Shown: one piece after another, positions 33,259 through 40,679 of the stretch
How the letters are laid out: every line of letters begins with the position of its first letter
Numbering within the stretch: the stretch's first letter is position 1
Assembly (NCBI GenBank): GCA_937883755.1
Contig: CAKZYA010000042.1
Location: forward strand, 1-53,715
Source of the DNA: an uncultured Flammeovirgaceae bacterium
Lineage (GTDB): Bacteria; Bacteroidota; Bacteroidia; Cytophagales; Cyclobacteriaceae
Direction of reading: 5' to 3'
Length of the DNA stretch: 53,715 nt
The notes under the pieces: generated by a model
Seen by the model: the letters and a program-made list of their open reading frames with translations, nothing else
Database searches by the model: none
What the model was told of the DNA's origin: nothing
Translations under genes and position numbers: made by a program

Positions 33259-34197
33259 TTAAGTCGGTACAACTGCCGGTTGTTCTTCTACCTGGTCCAA
33301 GATATAATCTACGGCCTTCTGTGCTCCGGCAGCTGCTTCTACGATCAGCTTTTTGTCATTGCGTAGCCTTCCCAGCCAGGATTGCAGATAGGCAACGCTA
33401 TTGTCCAGTAGCTCCTTGCGCCCGTAGCCGTAGTGGTGCATCAGAAAGCAGCTACCAAGCTCGGCAATCAATTCTTCTTTAGCGTAACGCTCACTGCGGT
33501 TGTTGACCGCTTCGGTAATACCAATCCTCGCTAATCGGTTTTGGTGGCCCGTGCTATGGGAGAGTTCGTGATAGAGCGTATCTACGTAGGCCGAGGTGCT
33601 GTGAAAGTGATGAATACTAGGCATATAGATCGTATCCTGTGGGGGTGAATAGCAGGCACGGTTCCCGCCACTCACGATGGTTAATCCGGTTAGCGATTGT
33701 ACGGGGAGCATAGCCTGAGCAAGTTCATCGATAGATAAATCCTGGGTGGGTTCCGGCATCTCAGGCACCGTATAGTCAATACCTTCGGTATCCTCTAGAT
33801 TGAATACCCGGTAGTAGCGCAGCAGCGGAACGATCTTGCTGCCTTGGGGTGGGGTTTGTTGCTGCGTAAGATTTTTCCAGCTTTTAGCAGTCTCATCCGG
33901 ATTGCCGGCCACATAATAGCGCATCTGCCAGAAGACCACGATCTGACTTTTGGCTCCCTTCTTAATATGCCCTCCCAGTTGCTGGGCTTGCTTATAGGTC
34001 AGGTAGTCGGGGGTAGCATATTCGTTCATTCCCAACAGTAGCAGATTAATTCCTCGGTAAGGCTTTTTGGTCAGAAAATTACGTGGGGTGCCCAGACTGC
34101 GCCAGGGTCGCTTCCAGGGAATGATGCCCTGTTCTAGTTGTCTGATAATGTGATCGGTGACGATCTGATACACATCAGAAGAAGTTTTTTTGGTGCA
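33259..34197 (-). CDS. ArdC-like antirestriction protein (ssDNA-binding, zincin domain)
   Basis: 312 residues from MCTKKTSSDVYQIVTDHIIR; a start 5 codons upstream is possible. The N-terminal ArdC domain shows the typical GIIPWKRPWR, TKKPYRGINLLLLG and GGHIKKGAKSQIVVFWQ. The C-terminal zincin-like metallopeptidase domain has the His-rich motif LYHELSHSTGH and the downstream Glu in KEELIAELGSCFL. In plasmids, ArdC protects incoming single-stranded DNA from restriction. Its presence marks conjugative or mobilisable ancestry. It converges on the Tn3-like end at 33175-33214. Confidence 0.9.
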   Translation of the reverse strand, partial: CTKKTSSDVYQIVTDHIIRQLEQGIIPWKRPWRSLGTPRNFLTKKPYRGINLLLLGMNEYATPDYLTYKQAQQLGGHIKKGAKSQIVVFWQMRYYVAGNPDETAKSWKNLTQQQTPPQGSKIVPLLRYYRVFNLEDTEGIDYTVPEMPEPTQDLSIDELAQAMLPVQSLTGLTIVSGGNRACYSPPQDTIYMPSIHHFHSTSAYVDTLYHELSHSTGHQNRLARIGITEAVNNRSERYAKEELIAELGSCFLMHHYGYGRKELLDNSVAYLQSWLGRLRNDKKLIVEAAAGAQKAVDYILDQVEEQPAVVPT

Positions 34198-34620
34198 CAT
34201 GGCAGTAAACAATTAAAATAATGCCCTGACCAACCGCGATCAGGTTCTGCTCTGTTTCCCACTAAACTACTTGCTTAAGTCAAGAGCGGACGGCTATTTA
34301 CGGAGCGAGGAAATGTGGGCAAGCTAACTGGCCGGACGGTTCACGTACTCTTGACTTTTGCGCAGTAGGCTTAGTAATTTTGCTAGAACCTGGCGCGGTG
34401 GGAATGAGAATAGGTAAATGGGCGGGTTATTAATCAGCGACTCGGCTATAAATAAGAAAAAATCCCTTTCATTAACGGGGTGGGTATTTTAAGAATCGAT
34501 TTTGCTTTTATCTTATGGAAAGAGAGTTAAATGTTAATTAGACATAAGACAAGTATAGGGGTATACAATCCACTTTTTCTGGAAAGTCTGATTGGTCAAA
34601 CCTTGCTGCATTTCCTCTCG

Positions 34621-34956
34621 TTAATCATCAAATGTATAGGTACCATCGGGCTGCTGAGGATAGCAGTTTAGAATTAAAAGAAATAGCTCTTCCGACATTA
34701 CCTGGGCTAATCTGGAGAGCAAGTAAATCCGCTCCATACTTAATTTTTTCACCGTTTGGCGATTTTTCCACCATACCAGGTAAGTCGTTCCCCACGCCTC
34801 AGCAGTCTCCCCTTGTGTAATTCGTCTTTTCTTAAGGAAGTCAAATAGGATATCTGCCTTTTCTAAAACATTGGAAGGAGATTTCTTAACATGGTCTTCC
34901 TTATTGTCTGCTACTGGATTCGCGGTGGCTATGGCGGCGGTTTTCGGATTGTCCAT
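34621..34956 (-). CDS. Hypothetical XRE-like small protein
   Basis: 111 residues from MDNPKTAAIATANPVADNKE. The second half is helical, with a possible helix-turn-helix (LKKRRITQGETAEAWGTTYL) and VKKLSMERIYLLSRLAQVMS. No family is assigned. An upstream start (34986) would add ten residues encoded by a GC-rich stretch, which I consider unlikely. It lies upstream of the ArdC-like gene on the same strand but 420 bp away. Confidence 0.45.
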   Translation of the reverse strand: MDNPKTAAIATANPVADNKEDHVKKSPSNVLEKADILFDFLKKRRITQGETAEAWGTTYLVWWKNRQTVKKLSMERIYLLSRLAQVMSEELFLLILNCYPQQPDGTYTFDD

Positions 34957-35530
34957 CGCCCGGTTCGGCGTGGATGCGGCGACCACCGATTTACTATAAC
35001 GCTGGGCTAAAATATTCGTAGCACTCTAAATGAGTGCTTTTAGTTCTTGGTCATTGATCTTGGCAGGCAGCGAAGGGGCAAATAGGAGTGCTCATAGTAC
35101 GATCGTAGTCATTTTCTCAAAGATACGTTTTTTACGCTGCCTTTTTGCTGCCGCAATGGCAGCGGCCGGAGTGTAGGTCAATGCCTACCGAAAGATAACT
35201 CTCCAGATTCTTATGTGATAGATTTCTGTACAGGTATAGGATTCGTTTCTCCGTTTTTCAGGTTAATAAAACCCATTGTGTCATTTTGTAACTATGTTTT
35301 AGCAGTTGCCAAAGTAGTTGTGAGGCATGAACTCAACCGTCGTATGGATAAAAAAACCTGCCAACTAATCACTTGCTGATCTCAAGCAGTTACTAGCAGA
35401 TTATACTAACAGAAACCTTCATTCAATGAACATATGCAGGTGCCAAAATTACTGCTTTCGCAGTAGAAATGTCTCATTTGTTTGAAGCCCCATGCTGAGC
35501 CACTACCCTAAAAATTACCAGGAGTAGTTT
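34957..35530. other. Intergenic region without supported genes
   Basis: About 570 bp with no convincing frame on either strand. I looked in particular for further double-glycine leader peptides next to the exporter locus and saw none here. Confidence 0.4.
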
Positions 35531-36298
35531 TTATGAGGAGGTATACAATCCCATAAGTTGATTTACATTACCTCGGTAGGTATCACCAATTGGAAAGACT
35601 ATGCTCATATCTTGTAATTTTATAGTATCTCTACCCATTGACGTAATCTCACTAATGGCGACAATATATGATTTATGAATTCTTACGAATTGTTCCTTGG
35701 GTAAAAACTTTTCTATTTTATGAAATGCCATGTAGAACCTTTCATCTCGCCCGTTTTTTAAAGTAACTATGACTGAATTCTTACTACCTGAGATATATAA
35801 TATTTCATTTAGATTGATTACCACTTTTTCTCGACGTCGCTTTAAGATTAAAGGTTGTCTACTCAAAGAGCCTATTAAATTAGTATCCAGAGTAGTTTGG
35901 GATTTTATCTTCTCAAGAGTTGCTAAGAATTTTCGATATCCAAAAGGCTTGCATAAGAATCCTCTAGTGTACTTAGAGGTTTCTAGTGCTGGCAAAGCAT
36001 ATTTTGGATGTGCCGTGGTTAGCACAACAGCTGGACTACCGTACTTCATATCATTCTCAATAATACTTAGAAAATCCATCCCGTTAAGACCTGGCATATC
36101 TACGTCAAGAAACAGTAGATCAATTTGACAATTAGACTCAGAAAGGAAAGAAATAGCTGAAATAGGATCAACAAATGATTTAACTAATAATGTTTCATTG
36201 CACAGTTGTATATAATTCGTTAATACATCAATAGCAGCAACATTATCGTCAATAACTAAGCTTTTCAATTGATGGTTTGAATACTTCTCAAGAGTCAT
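35531..36298 (-). CDS. LytTR-family response regulator, downstream of the GG peptide gene
   Basis: 255 residues. The receiver domain shows LVIDDN, the phospho-acceptor Asp in LLFLDVDMPGLNGMDF, Thr in AVVLTTAHPKYAL and Lys in FLCKPFGYRKFL. The LytTR DNA-binding domain follows (LNEILYISGSKNSVIVTLKN, EQFVRIHKSYIVAISEI). LytTR regulators commonly control peptide-signalling and bacteriocin genes. It follows the double-glycine peptide gene by 60 bp on the same strand, separated only by a long hairpin, and is divergent from the kinase gene. It and the second LytTR protein (39969-40679) are the candidate outputs of the kinase. Confidence 0.92.
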   Translation of the reverse strand: MTLEKYSNHQLKSLVIDDNVAAIDVLTNYIQLCNETLLVKSFVDPISAISFLSESNCQIDLLFLDVDMPGLNGMDFLSIIENDMKYGSPAVVLTTAHPKYALPALETSKYTRGFLCKPFGYRKFLATLEKIKSQTTLDTNLIGSLSRQPLILKRRREKVVINLNEILYISGSKNSVIVTLKNGRDERFYMAFHKIEKFLPKEQFVRIHKSYIVAISEITSMGRDTIKLQDMSIVFPIGDTYRGNVNQLMGLYTSS

Positions 36299-36313
36299 AG
36301 TGATCTACAAGAG

Positions 36314-36349
36314 ACCCAAACTGAGAAGAATTTTCTTCCCAGTTTGGGT
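36314..36349 (-). promoter_or_regulatory. Long intercistronic hairpin between peptide and regulator genes
   Basis: ACCCAAACTG (36314-36323) pairs with CAGTTTGGGT (36340-36349), and inside it GAAGAA pairs with TTCTTC, with one A/C mismatch and a 2-base loop. On the coding (minus) strand no T-run follows, so it is less a terminator than an mRNA-stabilising or attenuating stem. Such a stem would raise peptide mRNA above regulator mRNA. Confidence 0.7.
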
Positions 36350-36357
36350 ACGAAAAA

Positions 36358-36498
36358 CTATCTTGACCTCTTGGGTCTCGCATTGATGTTACTCCGTGGG
36401 GGTCTTGGTGAGGAACCTCCTAGAATAGCTTTTTGCTGTTCGGCATCCAGTGGAAGCAGTTTGCCTTTGCTCTCAGGTTTCGAATTTAGCTTTTTCAT
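36358..36498 (-). CDS. Double-glycine leader peptide precursor with Pro/Arg-rich core
   Basis: 46 residues. The leader is MKKLNSKPES, KGKLLPLDAE, QQKAILGG (residues 1-28). It has the amphipathic pattern before GlyGly (Leu-4 to Leu-12 region, then AILGG) that C39 peptidase domains recognise. The predicted core is SSPRPPRSNINARPKRSR: 18 residues, five Arg and one Lys, four Pro, no acidic residue, no Cys. No modifying enzyme is encoded nearby, so an unmodified linear peptide is likely. A C39 ABC exporter and HlyD adaptor are encoded at 40679-44187. TATTTTTG at 36538-36531 fits a Bacteroidota -7 element about 33 bp before the ATG. The PRPPR motif recalls insect proline-rich antimicrobial peptides, but a pheromone role is equally possible. 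Confidence 0.82.
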   Translation of the reverse strand: MKKLNSKPESKGKLLPLDAEQQKAILGGSSPRPPRSNINARPKRSR

Positions 36499-36530
36499 AA
36501 TAAATACAGTTAGAGATATATAGATTTATT

Positions 36531-36538
36531 CAAAAATA
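36531..36538 (-). promoter_or_regulatory. Probable -7 promoter element of the GG peptide gene
   Basis: On the minus strand TATTTTTG matches the Bacteroidota consensus TAnnTTTG and lies 33 bp before the peptide start. I see no clear -33 TTG at the usual distance, as might be expected for an activator-dependent promoter. Confidence 0.45.
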
Positions 36539-36705
36539 TATATTCTGCTTAGAAATCCTTTGGTCGTTATCATATATTTCACCAACGGCAATTATTAAGT
36601 GCCAACTACCATTTTTGGTCATGAACGGCACGAATCAAAGCACCAACTGCTAAACTTCAAGCTGAAAATGAACTTTGTTTAAAATAGATAAAGCTATATT
36701 AGTAG

Positions 36706-36713
36706 TATGTTTG
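36706..36713 (+). promoter_or_regulatory. Probable -7 promoter element of the kinase-exporter operon
   Basis: TATGTTTG matches TAnnTTTG and lies 41 bp before the kinase ATG. A TTTG at 36674-36677 is somewhat too far away (28 bp) for a normal -33 element. With the divergent peptide promoter it shares a 255-bp control region that the LytTR regulators could bind. Confidence 0.45.
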
Positions 36714-36753
36714 TAGTGTTTTGAGATAGACTCATACCTAGCTTCACACTGTT

Positions 36754-37836
36754 ATGAAAAACTTTCTAGCCTTTAAGAAAGAGGAAATTCAAGTTCTAAG
36801 TGTCCTAATCTTCCTTTATTGGCTATCTTTTATTATATCCGCACTTCATTTTGGCTTTCCACTGATACACACCCTATGGACACAAACACCCTATGTCCTT
36901 TTAGATATAGTTGCCTGTTTTATTGTATATCGTTGGATATGTCCCGATGCGCATAAAAACATTGGATTACTCGTTTTAAAGCAACTAGGGCTATTCATTA
37001 TTTATTTTGGATGTTATAGGGGATTAAATAATATTATTCCAGAGTACAATGATGGCAACCCTCAGATTGTAATATATTCACTAGAAGATGATGCAATAGC
37101 TGCTTTTATCGTTCTTTTAACGACGATTGTTCCAGCCTATGGGTTGTATTACTATAAATATGGACTGTACCGTGCTGAGAAGGCAAATGAGAAAAAAGTG
37201 CAGTTTGCGATGTTAAATGAACAGCTGGCTAAACGAGAACTTCAGTACTACAAAGGAGAGTTTAACTCTCATCTCACTTTTAATATATTAACATATTTAC
37301 ATTCTAAGGCAATTAAGCTTCCTGATTTAGCTGAACCTATTCTTCTACTGACTGAGATTTTACGGTATAATACGGCTGTAGAATCAGATAAGAAAGTTTC
37401 ACTTAATACAGAAATAGAGTACCTCTCGAACTTCATGTTCCTTAACCAGCTCATTCACCCTCATCACTATATTAAATTAGAAATAGCTGGTCGTACTGAA
37501 AATATATGGGTTTATCCACGCATAATTATGGGATTTGTAGAGAATGCGATAAAACATGGAAACGCCAGTGACCCTAATTTTCCAATAAAGGTAGAGCTTG
37601 TTGCGAATGAATCTGAATTACAAATTCAAGTAACCAATAAAAAGAAGGATATTCCGCTTAATAACACGACCCAAAAAGGTCTCCTTATTACTAAAACCAT
37701 GCTTGATAAGCTCTATGGTGAGTATCACCACTTGCTTATTGAAGACGGAATCGACACTTTTAAAGTCAATTTGGAAATTAAAATAAAGAATGAAACACCA
37801 GCCTTTACGTACAGCGGACATGAAATTATCTCTTGA
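36754..37836 (+). CDS. LytS-type sensor histidine kinase, four membrane helices
   Basis: 360 residues. Four membrane helices (about residues 13-33, 46-62, 70-90 and 113-135) form a compact sensor without a large periplasmic domain, typical of peptide-pheromone receptors in this family. The His_kinase domain has His173 in FNSHLTFNILTYL, where most relatives read NPHFLFN. The ATP-binding domain follows, with N-box IIMGFVENAIKHG and a weak G-box (TQKGLLITKTMLDKLYG). It is divergent from the GG peptide and overlaps the next gene by 17 bp. It should phosphorylate one or both LytTR regulators. The altered H-box deserves attention. Confidence 0.88.
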   Translation: MKNFLAFKKEEIQVLSVLIFLYWLSFIISALHFGFPLIHTLWTQTPYVLLDIVACFIVYRWICPDAHKNIGLLVLKQLGLFIIYFGCYRGLNNIIPEYNDGNPQIVIYSLEDDAIAAFIVLLTTIVPAYGLYYYKYGLYRAEKANEKKVQFAMLNEQLAKRELQYYKGEFNSHLTFNILTYLHSKAIKLPDLAEPILLLTEILRYNTAVESDKKVSLNTEIEYLSNFMFLNQLIHPHHYIKLEIAGRTENIWVYPRIIMGFVENAIKHGNASDPNFPIKVELVANESELQIQVTNKKKDIPLNNTTQKGLLITKTMLDKLYGEYHHLLIEDGIDTFKVNLEIKIKNETPAFTYSGHEIIS

Positions 37837-39961
37837 AAGAATTCATAAACGTGTAAAGCAGGGCATAGCTCTTATCATAATAACAATAGGAATTTGTCAA
37901 ATTGCTTTTGGGCAAGTTCCGCTTCCCTTATTACCGAAGAATTCCTCAGATACCATACATGGTATCCAGATCGATGACCCTTTTTCACCCTTTGAAGATC
38001 CTGCAAATCTAGAAGCTAAAAAGTGGATTGAGCAGAAAAACTTAGAAGCCAAAGCGGCACTTAATGGTCAGCCTATTCATACTCTATTAGTTGATACAAT
38101 TTCTGCGTTATCGGCTTCAACACCAATACGAGCTACTGTTCCACTGAATAATAATGGGGTCATCTATACGCAATTAGATATCGCGGAGGGTAACGAAACG
38201 AAATTAGTTAAATACAACACGCTTGCTGAACCATATGAAGTTTTACTTACTAATGAATTGTTAACGATTAATGGTTCGGTTTACGAGATATTTGACTACA
38301 ACCCTTCCCCTGATAACCGTTATATAGCCCTTCAACTATACCCTAAAGGGCTTGACGATATGATTATTCGGATTTATGATAGTAAGACAGGTAGTTTTAC
38401 TGAAGATATTATTGACGCAAGCACATCCTATTACCCATTTTGGCTACCTGATAGTAAATCATTCTTCTACACTCAACTATGCTCCCCTATGAAGTTTGAT
38501 TCTGTCCAAGTTAAACGGCACATAATTGGACAATCGCAAAATACGGATCAATTGGTACTTGACCGACAATCATCAAACATACTCACCTACGGTGATGGTG
38601 ATTTTCCAGTAATACAAATGCTGCCCGATGGAAAGCGAGTAGTATGTTCAATGGCCTATGGAATTTCTCAGTATGTTGACCATTATATTGCACCTTTAGA
38701 CGAGATTTTAGGAGAACAGTCTAATTCTTGGCAGCGAATAACTTCTTCCGATCAACAGATTATTACTGCTGATTTTACGCAAAATGATGCATATTTATTG
38801 CGGGCCGAACCTGACTCAACAACATCAATTGTATACTTTAACATTCAAGAACTGGAAGATACAACAGTGCTAATTAACGAAAAAGAGGGGTTTATTGCAG
38901 AAATGATGATTGAAGAAGATGTTCTGTATTATGAAAAGTCATATCAAGGTTCTAGTCAATTAATTCGAGTAAATCTCATTGATAAATCAACGTCAACTCT
39001 TCAACTCCCCTTTCAAGGGGATCTTGTGCTAAATACAGAAAGTCCCGTTCGAGTGAATGGTCAAGGACTATTCTTTGGCCTATCAAGTTGGAATCAGGGA
39101 TATGGAATTTACTATGCTTCTTCGGAAGGTGATACTATTATAAAAACAGATATTAGACCTGCTGGGAAATACGAAAATCCTGATAATCTTGTCGTAGAAC
39201 AAGTACTAGTACGATCTCACGATTCAACAGAAGTACCATTAACACTTATTTATAGAGAGGGGGTAAAAGGAAGTGATGTAGCTCCTGTGATATTAGAGGC
39301 GTATGGTGCATACGGAACGTCGCTAGAACCATACCTACAAGTAGAGTCTCTGCCTTGGCTGTATAATGGCGGTATCTTAGCGAAAGCTCATGTGCGGGGT
39401 GGAGGTGAAAATGGCCCTCAATGGCACACTGCTGGCAGAAAGAAAACAAAATCAAATACCTGGAAAGACTTAATTGCGTGTGCTCAATTTCTGATCGAAG
39501 AAAATTATACAAAACCTGAGAAGTTAGGTGTCATAGGGGGAAGTGCTGGGGGAATTGCAGTTGGGATGGCTTTGAATAAAGCACCAAAACTTTTCGGTGC
39601 TGCTGTGCTAAGTTATCCAATGGTCAATCCAGTACGCTTGGAGTCTGAAGAGCAATTTGATGAGTTTGGTGATCCAAAAGACTCTACAGAATTTAATTAT
39701 CTTTACCAAATGGATCCCTATTTACATATATCTTCTAAGAATAATTATCCACCTATCTTAGTTATTGCAGGAGTCACCGATCCCAGAATTCCTTTATGGT
39801 CTACCGCTAAATACGTAGCCCGAATACAGCAAGTAACTGATCAGCCCGTTTTTCTCAGGGTCTACAATACAGGTCATGGGACACAGGGGACAGATAATGT
39901 TTTAGAATTAGCTGATCAGTTCTCCTTCTTTATGTGGAAATTGAATGCTTGGTACGATTGA
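37820..39961 (+). CDS. Exported prolyl oligopeptidase (S9A)
   Basis: 713 residues from the ATG at 37820. A signal sequence (VKQGIALIIITIGICQIAFG) directs it to the periplasm. The N-terminal part carries the PxDP(F/L)xPFEDPxNxxAKKWIEQ pattern and the seven-bladed propeller. The alpha/beta-hydrolase domain has Ser575 in GVIGGSAGGIAVG, Asp654 in GVTDPRIPLW and His686 in YNTGHGTQG. Prolyl oligopeptidases cut after Pro in peptides shorter than about 30 residues, because the propeller excludes larger substrates. The 18-residue Pro-rich core peptide of this locus meets both limits, so it is the obvious candidate substrate, for maturation, turnover or self-protection. It is translationally coupled to the kinase gene (17-bp overlap). 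Confidence 0.92.
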   Translation: MKLSLERIHKRVKQGIALIIITIGICQIAFGQVPLPLLPKNSSDTIHGIQIDDPFSPFEDPANLEAKKWIEQKNLEAKAALNGQPIHTLLVDTISALSASTPIRATVPLNNNGVIYTQLDIAEGNETKLVKYNTLAEPYEVLLTNELLTINGSVYEIFDYNPSPDNRYIALQLYPKGLDDMIIRIYDSKTGSFTEDIIDASTSYYPFWLPDSKSFFYTQLCSPMKFDSVQVKRHIIGQSQNTDQLVLDRQSSNILTYGDGDFPVIQMLPDGKRVVCSMAYGISQYVDHYIAPLDEILGEQSNSWQRITSSDQQIITADFTQNDAYLLRAEPDSTTSIVYFNIQELEDTTVLINEKEGFIAEMMIEEDVLYYEKSYQGSSQLIRVNLIDKSTSTLQLPFQGDLVLNTESPVRVNGQGLFFGLSSWNQGYGIYYASSEGDTIIKTDIRPAGKYENPDNLVVEQVLVRSHDSTEVPLTLIYREGVKGSDVAPVILEAYGAYGTSLEPYLQVESLPWLYNGGILAKAHVRGGGENGPQWHTAGRKKTKSNTWKDLIACAQFLIEENYTKPEKLGVIGGSAGGIAVGMALNKAPKLFGAAVLSYPMVNPVRLESEEQFDEFGDPKDSTEFNYLYQMDPYLHISSKNNYPPILVIAGVTDPRIPLWSTAKYVARIQQVTDQPVFLRVYNTGHGTQGTDNVLELADQFSFFMWKLNAWYD

Positions 39962-39968
39962 GGTTACT

Positions 39969-40679
39969 ATGGAAAAAATAAAACTTATTGCGGTTGATGA
40001 TAATATAGGGGCATTAGAAACAGTTCATAACTACCTTGAAAAAATATCGTGGATTGAACTGATAGGCACTTACACATCCCCAATTAAGGCACTTGATATT
40101 TTACTTAAGGAAGCCGTAGATATTGCTTTGGTCGATGTTCAGATGGATGAATTGTCAGGACTTGAATTTATAAACATAGCCAAAAAACAGCATACAACTA
40201 ATAATCCTGCATTTATCATTATCTCATCGTATGATAAGTATGCAATTAATGGTTATGAACTTGATATTACCGACTATCTACTAAAACCATTTAGGTTTGA
40301 TCGCTTTTTAATAGCCTTGGAGAAAGGACGGTCAGTAAGATTGGGTCAATATCAAAGTGAATCAAAATATATCTTTGTTCCTAATGGAAGTAAAAACAGT
40401 AAGATCTATCCTTCACATATTCAGTATGTACAATCTTGCGGTCATTTTGTAAAGATAGTAAGCCTTGAAAGCGATTCTATGATTATCAACCAAACTATAC
40501 AATATCTAAATAGTCTATTACGACCTTATCGCTTTATACAGATACATAAACAATACCTGGTCAATATCCAACATATTGAGGAAATTAGTAATAATGCAAT
40601 CTCAATTAAGGATGTTAAAGATAAGCTTCCTATTGGACGTAAGTACAAACCTGAAGTATTACGAATCTTGCTGTCTTGA
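39969..40679 (+). CDS. LytTR-family response regulator, in the exporter operon
   Basis: 236 residues from MEKIKLIAVDDNIGALETVH. Receiver: VDDN, acceptor Asp in DIALVDVQMDELSGLEF, Lys in LLKPFRFDRFL. LytTR domain: YIFVPNGSKNSKIYPSHIQY, RFIQIHKQYLVNIQHIEEI. It starts 7 bp after the oligopeptidase stop and its stop overlaps the exporter start (TGATG). It is a paralogue of the regulator at 35531-36298 but clearly diverged, which suggests separate promoters or an antagonistic pair. Confidence 0.92.
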   Translation: MEKIKLIAVDDNIGALETVHNYLEKISWIELIGTYTSPIKALDILLKEAVDIALVDVQMDELSGLEFINIAKKQHTTNNPAFIIISSYDKYAINGYELDITDYLLKPFRFDRFLIALEKGRSVRLGQYQSESKYIFVPNGSKNSKIYPSHIQYVQSCGHFVKIVSLESDSMIINQTIQYLNSLLRPYRFIQIHKQYLVNIQHIEEISNNAISIKDVKDKLPIGRKYKPEVLRILLS

